Shown: piece by piece, positions 47,301 to 59,300 of the stretch | Layout: each line of letters starts with the position of its first letter | How positions within the stretch are numbered: the stretch's first letter is position 1 | Assembly: GCF_021245725.1 (NCBI RefSeq) | Contig: NZ_JAJGSX010000003.1 | Span: 310,001 to 374,000, forward strand | Length of the DNA: 64,000 nucleotides | Direction of reading: 5' to 3' | Source: Pseudonocardia sp. TRM90224 | GTDB lineage: Bacteria; Actinomycetota; Actinomycetes; Mycobacteriales; Pseudonocardiaceae | Notes under the pieces: model-generated | Databases searched by the model: none | The model's input: the letters and a program-made list of their open reading frames with translations, nothing else | Told to the model about the DNA's origin: nothing | Program-made: the position numbers and the translations under genes

Positions 47301-50300
47301 TCGAGGACACCGGACGGTCGGCGCTCCGCGATCCCGCCCGGTGTGCTCGGCCGCCCGTTGCTCGTACTGGCGGCCGGTGTGAACGCGGGTGCCGCGCTCG
47401 CCGGACTGCCCTTGCTCGGCGACCTCGCGGGTGCCGCGGCCGACGCCGTGCTGTCGGCGGGTGGTCTGGCGGGTGTGGTAGCGGCCGCAGCAGCGGTGCA
47501 GGCCGTCGAGATGGTGCGCTCCCGCGGGCCGCCGCGCTGGATGGTCACGGCCGGAGAGCCCATCGCCGTCACCTCGGTGGCCGGTGCGGTGCGCTCGGCG
47601 CTCGCCCGGTCGGTCCGGGACGTCGCGTGGATGTCGAGCCCCGTGTTCGACGCGCCCGCGGGCACCGGGCACGCGGTGACCGCGCAGCGGTGGGCAACCG
47701 CGCAGGACGTGCGGTGGCTCGCGGGGCAGCTGGTGGTGAACGACGCGGGCGTGATCGTCGCGGCGGTCGGCGACCGGCTGCGGACCTACGGCCCGTACCT
47801 GACGGTCGACCCGAACGACTTCACGGTGGTCCTGCACGTGGACCGGCGTGGGATCCACGTGCCGACCGGTGACGTCGACATCCGGCTCCGTGCCGGGCAG
47901 GTGGCCGCGCTGCTGGGTGCGCTGCCGCAGTTCCAGCAGTGGCGCGAGCGCGCCGCTGTGAAGACGAAGGAGGTCGGACACCGGCCGCGCGTGGTGATCC
48001 CCGCGTGCGGGCTGGCGTGCAGCGTCGAGCTGCACCGATTGCAGGAAGTGCTGAACGCGCCCGTGGTGGCGCCGAACGTGGCCGCGCTGGTGCACGCTCC
48101 GCGCAAGGCCGGCAAGGCGTGGGTCGAGCTCGAAGCGGGTGGCCGGTGGCTGCTGGCGGACGGTTCCGGGCCTGCCGTCCCCGTGGCGGCGCCTCGCGCG
48201 TTGACCGCGCGGGGGCCTGTGCCGGGCTCCGTCCGGCTCGGGCCGGCCGGAACGCTGCGGCCGATCGGCAGGCGGGCCCCACCGGTACGAGCAGGTGGTG
48301 GGTCGCACGTGCGGCTGCCGGCGGCACGAGTTGTCGCGGCCGAGAGCGGTGCGCCCGTGTACCTCCTGCTGGACGAGTCCCGGCCGATGTGGGTCGGGAT
48401 CGAGCCGGTGGACGCGTCCTGGCTGCGTGTCGACCCGGACGGCACGGTCGATCGTGGTGGTGATCCCCGGACCGCGCTGACGAGGACGTCGGTCGCCGAG
48501 GACGGATCACCGTTCGTGCATGGGCCGAGCTTCGTCCGCGACGTCTTCGAGCACGTGATCGAGGATGTGGCGCGGACGCTGCCCGATCTGGCGAGCAGCG
48601 GATTCGCCGATGGAGTACAGATCGCGGCGCACTACCGGGGGGCGGTGACGCCGACCGGCGTCGAGTTCGACTACCTGATCAAGTACACGGTTGAGGACTA
48701 CAAGGATCTCAACCCATGGTTGCGGACCGGTCGGGGGATCGATGAAAAGGACCAGGCCGACGTTGACCAGCAGATCGCGGCGCTCGATGCCCTCATGGCT
48801 CGGTACCGACTCCCCGCGGCGATGGTTCTCGCCCGCGGGATCAACGCCGCGGCGTTGCCCGCGGAGCGGCTGGCACCGGGATCCGTGCTCATCGAGCCGG
48901 CATACGTGTCCACATCGTACGGCTACGCGTCGACCTTCCAGGATCGATTCCGGAGCAAGCCCGTTCAGCTGACGATCACTGCGCCGGCCGGGCTGAACGT
49001 CATCTCGATCGACGGGGCGGGCGCGGAGAACATCGACGGTGATGATCCCTTCCCGTCGGAGATGGAGATCCTGCTCCCGCGAGGCACGCGGTTCGTCGTC
49101 GAGTCGGACCGATCCGTCGGTGGTGTCCGGCACGTCCACGTCGTGGCGCTGGCCCCGGCCTCCTCGCCGGAGGCAGGGTCGAGGGCGGGCTGGCCGATGC
49201 TGGCGGGAGTTGCTGTCCCGTCGGACGTCGCGACCTTGCCGGCGACCGGGAGCCGCTCGGCCGAGGCGGACAACTTCGCGGCAGGCGGCGGGAGCGGGCC
49301 CACCGCCGTGCTGGAGTGGATGTCGGGGCTGCCGGCCGGTGTCTCCGTACTGATGGGAGCCGCAGCGGCGGCCGGCGCGGTCACGCTGGTCACGGTGCTG
49401 CGCAACCGCGGGCCTCCGTGGACGAAGGCGCTCGGTCGGGTCGCGGGTCGGGTCACCGCTGCGGTGCGCGTCTGGTTCGCGGACGGCCTGACGGGCCTAC
49501 GGACCGCCGCGACGCTGGACGAGCAGCCCGCGTGGGCGGCGCAGCCCGGCGAGCCCGCGACACCGTTCGTGACGTTCGAGACGGAGCACCGGATCTACTT
49601 CCCGGTGCTGCAGACCGCGTGGGCGGGGCTCGTCACCTCCGCGGGTGCGGCGGCGGCGTCGCTGTCCTCGAACGCGGGGCTCGCACCGGGGCTGTCGGCG
49701 GTGGCCGGAGTGCTCGCCGCGATCGGTGTCACGGGTGCGCTGGTGCAGGTGTTCCCGCACTGGAAGTCGCGCGGGCCCTGGGCCGGCAAGGTGCTCAAGG
49801 GCGCCGTCGCCGTCGTGCGCAGGGACGGCGCGCCGCGGATGTCGGTGCGGCAGAAGATCGAGCAGGCCAGGCTGCAGCTCGCGAACACGGTTTGGGAGCG
49901 TGGCGGCGCCTTCGGCGTCACCTACCACCTCCCGGAGATGCCTGCGGTCGACGTCGAGCTGCCGCCGTCGCTCGCGTGGTGGCTGCGGGTGCAGCTCACC
50001 GCGGGCGGCGTGGTGCTGGTGGGGAACATCGAGGACCACCTGCACCAGGGTCTCCCCGCGATCGAGAACAGCCGCCGGCCCATCTCGGTGCTGCCGTTCG
50101 TGCGGGCGTCGGTGCACGTCACGTTCTTCCACCTGGTCAGGATGGAGCGGGGCGTCCAGAACTTCACGCTGCTCGCGCTCGGGACGACGCCCGTCGTCGG
50201 CGTGTCCCGGCCGCGGGTCCACGGCCTGCACCCGCTGCGCCGACTGGTCAACATGGCGCTGTACTACGACCTGGCGCTGACAACGAAGACGCCGATGCTG

Positions 50301-53300
50301 ATCCCGTTCTGGATGAAGGTCTTCGGGATCGGGCCGCCGTTCTCGGTCGCGCCCGTGAACCTCTTCGAGCGCCGGAAGCTCGGGAAGAAGGTGACGTTCG
50401 CGTTCGCGGGGAAGGTCCGCTCGTTCGACCTGTTCCTCGGGCCGCACCGGGTGCTCGTACGACTCGTGCGGCGGACGTTCGCCCTGCTGGTACGCACGCT
50501 GCCCGGCCCGGTGAGCCGCGCACTGCAGCGCACCGCGGCGGGACTGGCGGCGCGGGCCGCCCGGTACCGGTCGAAGAACGTCACTCGCATGCGCAAGCGG
50601 ATCGTGGACGAGATCGCCCGGCAGCGCGCCGCGCTGGAGGCCGAGGGCGACCTGCCCTCCGAGCGGGACCGCGAGAAGCTGGAGCGGCTCCTCTCGGAGA
50701 ACCTGGTAGGCCTGCGCGCCGCCGACTCCGTGCTGAAGAACCTGCCCCGGCCGCCCGCGAAGGGCCCACGGCTGCGCGACGGCATCGTGTGGGTCGCCGG
50801 TGCCGGCGCGGCAGGGCACGTGCTGACGACACTCGGCGAGGCCTCGGTGCTCGGCCCGATCGGCGTCGGAGCGGCTGCGGTCGCGACGGCGGCCGTCGGC
50901 GTCACGGGGATGTTCCGGTACCTGAAGCGCGCCAACGCGCCCCCGATGCTCGCCGAGACCGGCCGGAAGCTCCGGGTGAAGGCCCGGACCGTCCTGCTGG
51001 TCGTCCTCACGTCGCTCGCAGGGGCGCTGGCGGTGCGGCACGGCCTCGCGTCGCCCGGCGGGCTGCCCGCGGTCGCTGCATCGGCGTCCTTGTTCGGGCT
51101 GCCGAAGCACCGGCTGGGCGAGCTCGCGAGGCACGTGCGGCTGCCAGCGGCACGGGTGGTGGCTGCGAAGAGCGGCTCGGACGTCTACCTCTCGCTCGAC
51201 GAGTCGCGGCCGATGTCGGTCGGGATCGCCCCGCGCGGTGAGCCGTGGGTGCGGGTCCGGCCGAACGGCCGGACCGCGCGGAGCCCCGACGCCCACGAGC
51301 TGGCACGTGACGTCGCGCCGGCCTCCGACGGGTCGCCGTTCCGCTTCACGGAGGCCGACGGCCCGCCGATCCTCGACGAGGACGTGGTCGCGGCGGCGGC
51401 AGCGCTTCCGGACCCGGTGCCGGGCGAGGTCACCGACGGGCTCACCGTCGCCGCTCACTACCGGCGCACCGTCACCGCGACGGACGCCGAGATGGACGTG
51501 CTGATCAGGTACATCGGAGCGGACCACCTCCAGCTCAACCGGTGGCTGCGCAGCGGTGAGCCCGGTGGCGTGCCGGAGGAGCGGCTCCGGTCCGACCGTG
51601 CGGCGATGGACGCGCTGATCGGGCGGTACCAGCTGCCCGCAACCATGATCGTCACTCGCGCCCGCAACACCCGCGGACTGCCGGAGCAACGCCTCGCCGC
51701 CGGCACCGTGATGGTCGACAACGGCTTCGTCTCGGCGACGCACGGCCTCGTGTTCCCGATGCATTCCACGCGCATGACGATCACCGTGTCGCCGGGGACG
51801 AACCTGCTCTCGGTGGACGGGAGCGAGTACCTGCGGATCGTCGACGAGAAGTTCGGCGTGGGATCCGGCGTCATGGAGAAGGAGGTGACCCTCCCCAGGG
51901 GTACGCGGTTCGTGGTCGAGTCGGACCGCAACGTCGGGCGGGTGCGCCACCTGCACGTGGTCGCGCTGCCACCGACTGCCACCGCGGATCCGGCGCCGGC
52001 TGCCGGACGTGGAGGCTCCGCGCTGGTCACGATCGGGTTGGCGACGGGCGCCGGGTTGTTGCTGCCATCGACGGTCGGCCGGGGCGGCAGGGCGGCGGCC
52101 GAGATCCTGGGCGGCGCGGCAGAGCAAGCAGGGACGGTCGTGTCCGCGGGCGCTCCGGCCGCGGTCGTTGCGATGGCAACCGTCGCCGCGGCGGCTGCAG
52201 CCGTGGTCCGGATCAGGAGACCGGCTGCCCGCGCACGAGTGTGGACGTGGCTCGGGAGGACAACGGCCGCCGTCGGTATCGGGCTGGGTGTGCTGGCCGC
52301 TGCGCTGCCGATCGGGTCGGGGAGCAGCGGTCCGCACTCGCGCGCGGCACAGGTGGACGTCGTCAGGCCGGCGGCCCGTGTCACCGCGGCACCCGGCACC
52401 GCGGACGTCCGGGTGCCGCTCGTCCCGCAGTTCGACGACAGCCCCGTCGAGCTGGCCCGCCTGTTCGGGATGGACGAGGCATCGTTCCTCGCCCGCAACC
52501 CGGGGCTGGGAAGCGGGGGACCGGCACGCGCGCTGCCGCGCCGCACACCGATCGAGGTGGCGGTCCCCGGCTTCGACGGGATCGTGGTCGTGCGGCCTGG
52601 CGACAACCTCGACTACTTCGCGCGCCTGTTCGCCCGTCCCGGCCACGGCACGATCACCGATCTCAATCCGGCCCGGTTCGGGCCCGGTTCCGATCCGGAC
52701 CTCATCCACCCCGGCGAGCGCCTGCGTGTCGTGCCCACTCCGCCGGTGCGGGTGCCGGCGCCGGCGCCGGCGACCGTCGAGCCGCCGCCGCCAGTGACCC
52801 AGCCGGTGAACCCGCCCGCCCCCGATCCCGGACCGGTCGGGCCGGAGTGGCCGACCGGTGTGCTGCGCTTCCTGTACCTCGCCACCGGTGGCGCCGTGCT
52901 CGGCTGGTTGATCACGCGCCGACCCGTCGCACTACTGCGCAGGTGGGGGCAGCAGCGCACGCTGCAGGACCGGTTGGCCGCGCTGGACGGTGACCCGGCC
53001 GCGAGCCGCGGAACGTCGCGGGTCGTTGCCGACCTCGTGCGCGAGGGACTGCCGGAGCGGGACGTCGCGGCGCGGACCGGCTGGTCGGTCGAGCTCGTCC
53101 GGCTGATGGCGATTGCAGGGCACGTGCTGGCCCGGCACGAGGAGCACCCGGCAGCCGGCCCGATCGACGCGGCGATGCGCCACCGCATCGAAGATCACCT
53201 GCGGCGGCAGCTCGCCGAGGCGGACGGAACGCCGTCAACCTCCGAGCTGGAGCGGCTGCTGTTCGCACTGGACTCGCTGGTGCAGGGCAGCTGGCGAGGG

Positions 53301-56300
53301 CTGACGGCGCTGCTGCCGGCCGCGAGGGCGCTCGGGCTCGACGTCCGCTGGCACGACGCGGAGGCGGTCCGGGTGCGGTTCGAGGGAAGGGAGCCGGTGA
53401 CCGTCCCGCTCGGTTGGCTGCACGCGATCCAGGCCGAGGTGGCCGACCGCGTGGGTGCGCGGGTGATCGAGAAGATCGATCCCGGCGTCCTCCTCGCGGA
53501 GAACGCGGTGTGGCTGGGCATGCTGCTGGAGGTTGCGCGCGTCCCGTCGGTGACGGACCCGGCCGTCGCGACCGGCGGGATCGAGGCGCTCGCCACCCTC
53601 GTGGACAAGCGGCCGGAGCTGGCCGGCGCGGTCGCTGCGGTCGCGGTGGATCTGCTGGGCGCCGTCGGCGGGCGGGATGCGTTCGCGCCGCTGTCCGCGG
53701 GAGCGGCCCGGCTCGCCGACGCCGCGGCGGCGACCGTCGCGGAGCGGGCCGCCCGCCGCATCGCGCCCTACCTGGACCTGCGGTCCGACGCGGCGGACGT
53801 CGTCACCGCGCTCCAGCGCGGCGGGCCGGACCCGTCCGCGACGATCGAGCACCTGCGCCGCACCCTGCGCCACCAGCTGGACTCACTCGACGCGCTCGTG
53901 ACGGCCAAGGACACCAGGGCAACCCGGTACCGGGACGCTGCGGCCGCGGCCCGTGCCGCCGCGGAGAAGGCCGCGGGCGGATCGGACGACACCGCACTGG
54001 AACGGGCCGCGCAACTGCGTGAGGAGGTGCGCGAATCCGAGGATCGGGCTGCCGTCGCACACAGGTCGGCCGCGGCCTACCGCGCCGTGCGGGGCCGGAC
54101 GAGCAAGGCCGCCCGTACCTACGACGTCCTGCTCGCCGAGCTAAGAGCGCCCGACGGCCCCGACGCGCAGGTCCTCGCGCGGGCGAGGACGGCGCGGTAC
54201 GCCGTCGAAGCGGCGCATGCGGCATGGGAGGAGCTGATGCCTGCCGACGCGACGGTGGCTGCCGGCCAACCGACGGGCCCCCTTCCGAACCTCCCGGAGC
54301 TGGCCGAGCTGATCGACCGGCAGCTCGCGACAGCCGGCGGCAGCTCGAACCTTGTGTCGCGCGACCGGCTGCACCAGGCGCTGCAGCACCCGCAGTGGAC
54401 CGGCACCCGCGACGGGATGGTGCTCGACGCCGGCGACCACGAGGTGCGGGTCGGCTACCGCGTGCTCGGCAAGCGGGAGATCCCCGATCCGGTGACCGAA
54501 CGGGGCCGGGTCGCCTCGCAGACCTCGCGCGGCTACATCATCGGCGGTGGTGGCTCCGACGCCGGATCGACGTCGCGCTCCTTCGGTGGCGGTGTCGGCT
54601 CCGGCCCGGCCGAGTGGCTTCCGGACGGGCCGTGGAAGGCGGTGCTCAGCCACGTCTCCGTTGCGGTCGACGCGGGCCGCAACGAGACCGTTGGGGAAGC
54701 GGCGGAGGGCTACGGGCTCCCCGGTGGTGTCAGCGACTACCGCGACGAGTCGTGGCTGCTCGGTGTGCTCGTGGAGTACGAGGTGTCGGTGCGGGCGGTC
54801 GGCACCGGCGAGTGGGGCCCCGTGCACCGGGTCGGTCGGCCTGCCGACCCGGTCGACAGCCGGGCGATGCTCATGTGGATGTCCTACGCCTACTCGGCGC
54901 GCGGGCCGCCGCGCACGGTGGTGGCCGATCCGGAGCGGGTCGACGTCGCAGCCGGACGGGCCGGGCTGTTCACGGTGGCGGGCCCGGTCGCGGTCGACGG
55001 GCTGGGTGCGCTCGCCGACGACCTGTACGCGGTGCTGAGCCGCTATCACGCCGACCCGCGGCAGCACATCTACGGGCAGGTCAGGACGCTCGTGGTGCAC
55101 GAGCTGCCCGGTCGGTTCGGGGCCGCGGCCTCGCCGCAGGGATTTGCGCCGCCTCCGGTGGTCGACGCGGAGGGGCGGACGCTCGCCCGGCTCACGGTGC
55201 GCGCGCTGCCGGTGTGGCCGCGGTGGGCAACCGTCGGCGTCCGGGTGGCGAACGAGCTGCTGGAGTACCTGCACGTGCTGTTCTCGTCGACCGGTGCCAA
55301 CCGGTCCGGCGGTCGGCAGCTGGGCGGGGCGGGCTCGGTGAACCCGTTGCCCGCCGTCGGCGACCAGTTCGGCGGCCACGTCGGGGGCACGGCGGCGCTC
55401 GGCGGGCGGCGGGCCGGAGCGGGCAGCCACGGGGTGGCGACGTCCGGCACCGCGATCCGGCCGGGTGTGCACCGCTACCGCGGCCCGACGGTCGGTGTGC
55501 GCGGTCCGGTCCGGTACGTCGTCGAGATCGACTGGGTGGACGACCCGGCCCGCCAGGGCGAAGCGGTGACCGGTGCCGGCTCTGCGTTCCTGCGCGTGCC
55601 GGAGAAGGCGGCCCACCACGCGGGGCTGCCGGTGGACGCGAACGCGGTCGACCGGCGGGGCCGTCTGCGCGCCCGACTCGTCGCCGAGGCGCCGCCAGGG
55701 CGCCGGGCGCAGCTGCCCGTCCACATGGGCGAGGGCGCCGGCCGGGTCGCCGCGGTCGGGCACGCGCTGATGCGGCTGGACGTCGATCAGGGCCTCCTGG
55801 AGGACATGCTGGTCGTGGGCCGCGAGCACGGACTGTTCCCGCCGGCCGATCGCAGGCGGTGGCACGAGGTCGCACCGGACACGCTTGCGGTCCAGCTGCA
55901 GAACCTGCACCGCGTGGCCGCGGCCCTCTCGGCGCACAACCTCGAAACCGGCTTCGACCACGGCGTCCAAGTGGGGCACGAGGTCCTGCTCGATCGCGGA
56001 ACCGAGCAGTTCCGCATGACCGTCGCCGTCGCGCCGGACTGGTCGCGATCCACCTACCTCGGCCACGACCGGGAGTGGCTGATGGTCGGGCTGGACATAC
56101 TGGCGAGCTCGGCCGTCCGGTCGTGGTCGTGGACGCGCGGGCTCGAAGGCTCCGGCAAGGTCGGCGGTGTCGCCCTGCCGGGCTTCGACCTCGATCCCGG
56201 CGCCGCCGGCGTGCAGAGCCGGTCGGTGTTCGGCGGCGCGGCTGCGGGCGCGCGAGGTGGCGAACGCCCCGCGGAGTCGAGCACGGGGATCGCCAGCAAC

Positions 56301-59300
56301 GTCGTGACGCTCGTCGAGGGGCAACGGGCCGCAACAGCGACGTTCAGCGCGTCCGGAACCGTGCGGGCCACGCTGAGCGGCCCCGACGGTTCGCCGCTCG
56401 GCACGGCGGAGGGCGGCTTCGGCGGTCGCCTCCAGGTGCCGTCCGACCACCTTCCCCCCGCCCGGTCGGCAGGGCCGGCCGAGCCGCGCCCGACGACGTC
56501 GTGGGAGCTCGACAGGGCGACGGTGCTCGCGGCCGACGTGCGCGGCGCCGTCGCCGCGGTGCGCCGGCAGCTCCCGCCGGGTTGGGAGCTGGAGCCGGAG
56601 GCCGTGCGTCGGCTCGGCGAGTTCCTCGGGCCGGACGCCTTCCGGGCAGGCCTGCAGGACCTGTTCACCGCGCAACGGGTGGCCCGGCTGCAGGTCCGCG
56701 CGCCCGACGGGCGCACCGAGCGGGTCACACTCGTGCTGCGCGCCGCCGCACGTGACTCCCGATGGGTCGGGCGGGCCGCGCCCGTCCTCGGCGACATCAC
56801 CATGACCACGGTCAGCGTCGGCGGCGGCCGGGGCCGGACGCGCAGCAGGAGCGGCGCAGGCTCGGCCACGGGCGGGATCGACCAGCAGCAACCGGGCGGC
56901 GCCGGCACGACGGACGGCGCGTGGACCCGATCCGGCGCCGTCCGCGAGTCCGACACGTGGCAGCTCACCGCGGGGCTGGAGATGCTCGTGCTGGACGTCG
57001 GGGAAGCACACCTGAACCACATGGCCGTCGCGGCCGAGGTCGCGGTGACCACCCCGGACGGCGCCACCACCACGGAGGAGGTGCCGCTCGCGATCAGCTA
57101 CGCCATCCCGGAGCGGGACGTGCTCGCCCACTACCTGCTGGGGGAGCCGACGGTTCCGATCGAGCAGATCGCACAGGCGGTGCAGCGGCTCCTGCAGGGC
57201 GATCTGAAGCTGTCCGACCGCGACACGCACGCCCTGCTCGCCCGCTACCGCGACGACCGGGCAGCGTGGATCGAGGCCGGTGGCGCGTCGACGCCGTTGC
57301 TGCTCGCGCACACGCCGGAGGCGCTGCGCGACGGGCTCCGCGCCCTGTACCCGGCGTACGGCGGCCGGGGAAGCACGTTCGACGCGCTGCTCGACGCCGC
57401 CGGGCTGCGCAACGAGGGCCCCGACGTCGTCGAGGTGCCGCAGAACGTGCTCACCGGGATGAGCGACGCCGCGATCCAGGACGGCAGCTTCGTCGTCGGT
57501 GCCGACCCGACGACGATCTGGCGGGAGACCACGGCACTGGTCGATCGACGCTTCCCCGGCGTCCTCGACCGCGACGTGGAGCTGCAGGCCGTGATCACGT
57601 CGGCGCTGGCGGGGCAGCGCTGGCGAGGGCCGCTGCCGGCCATGCTCACACCGCGCGGATTCGTGATCGAGGTGCCCGTCCGCAACGGCAACGCCCCTGG
57701 CGCGGACCGGGTGACGACGATCCGGATCAGGGTGGCGGCCGAGCTGGGCGCCGGCCCGCTGCTGAGAACCGGGCGCAGCGACACGGTGCTGGCGATCCGC
57801 CAGACCTACGCGTTCGTGCAGCGGTCGCGCAGCTGGCTGCGCAGCCGCGGCGGGAAACTCGAAGGAGCATCCGGCAACGGGCCGGCGGCGACGGCGCTCG
57901 GCGTCGCAACCGAGCGCAGCCTCGAACTCAGCGGGGAGAACGGCGAGCAGACGACCACACTGCGCGGGATCGGCGCGTTCGACGGCGCCGACCTGGTCGT
58001 CCAGGACCTGCAGGTGCGGCTCACGGTGGCGGGCGTCGGCCGCGACGGCCGCGACGTCCGTCCGGTGCGGACGGACCTGGCCGGACGGGTGACCAGGGTC
58101 GTTCCCGACGGGCTGACCCGGCCGGTCGCCGACGCGGCGCGCCAGGTCCGCCCGACGCAGCACCCGGCCCGCCCCAGCCCGCTGGCGATGACTCCCGAGG
58201 TCGACGTCGACGCCAAGGGCACCCGGATGGCGGCCGCGGTGCTCGCCGACCGGCGGGCGCTCAGCAGGCGGGCCAGGCAGGTCCACCGACTCGGGCTGGA
58301 GCGCCTGTTCGAGCCGATGATGGCGAGCAGCTTCCTGCCGCAGATGGCCACCGCCGACGGCATCGAGCTGGAGATCAACGAACCGGGCCGGCCGGGACGC
58401 AGCCCGCGACGGGTCGGCAGGGTCTCCGAGGGCTACCGGCTGCGGATCCGGGCGGAGCTGACCGCCGACGAGTTCGTCGTCGCAAAGCGCTCCGGCATCG
58501 AGATCCGCACGGTGCACCGCGACCAGCGGACGACGTCGACGGGACGGTCGAGCGGTGTCGGGCGCCGCTGGAGCTTCACCGTGCCGAAGCCGCTGGTCGG
58601 CATCGGCGGCACCGTGTCGGGCGACGAGCACCGCGGCCGCCGCAGGACCACCCGCGGCGGCCTGCGCGTCGAGAACACGATGAACGAGAAGGGTGAGGTC
58701 TCCACCAGGCACGCCACCGTCCGCTACGTCGTGACCGTCCAGGCGGGCGGCTGGGTCGGTGATGTGTTCGAGCCGCGCGGACGCGAGTTCACGTTCGAGG
58801 AGACGGGCATCGCGTACGTCACGATGTTCACCGCCGACCTCGCCCGCGGCGCCACGTTCTCCGGGCTCGGCAGGCTCACACCGCACCGGACGCCGAACGG
58901 TGTGCGCTGGCGACCCGCCGCCCCGAGCTACCCGGTGCAGCGGTGGGGCCCTGGTCCGAGGAGCACATCGGTCGGGTCGAGCGCCGTCACGTTCGGCGGC
59001 GGCTCCGCAGGGGCCGGGTTGAACGCGGCCGTGGTGGGTCTCGGGCTCGTCGCATCCGCCGTTCTGGTCGCACCGCCGGTCGTCGCGGGGCCGCTCGTAC
59101 TCGCGACGGTGGCGGCAACCACGCTGCTCGCCGGGCGTGCGCTGTGGCGGCTGCTGCGTCCGGACCGCGGCGGGCAGGGTGTGCGCGGGCCGCCGCGGGC
59201 AGCCGCAACATCTGCGCGGTGGGTGATCGGCGTGGGGATCGCCGTTCTCGTGGTGTGGGCCGTCGTGCACGGGGCACCGCACGTGACCGGGCTGCTGGCC

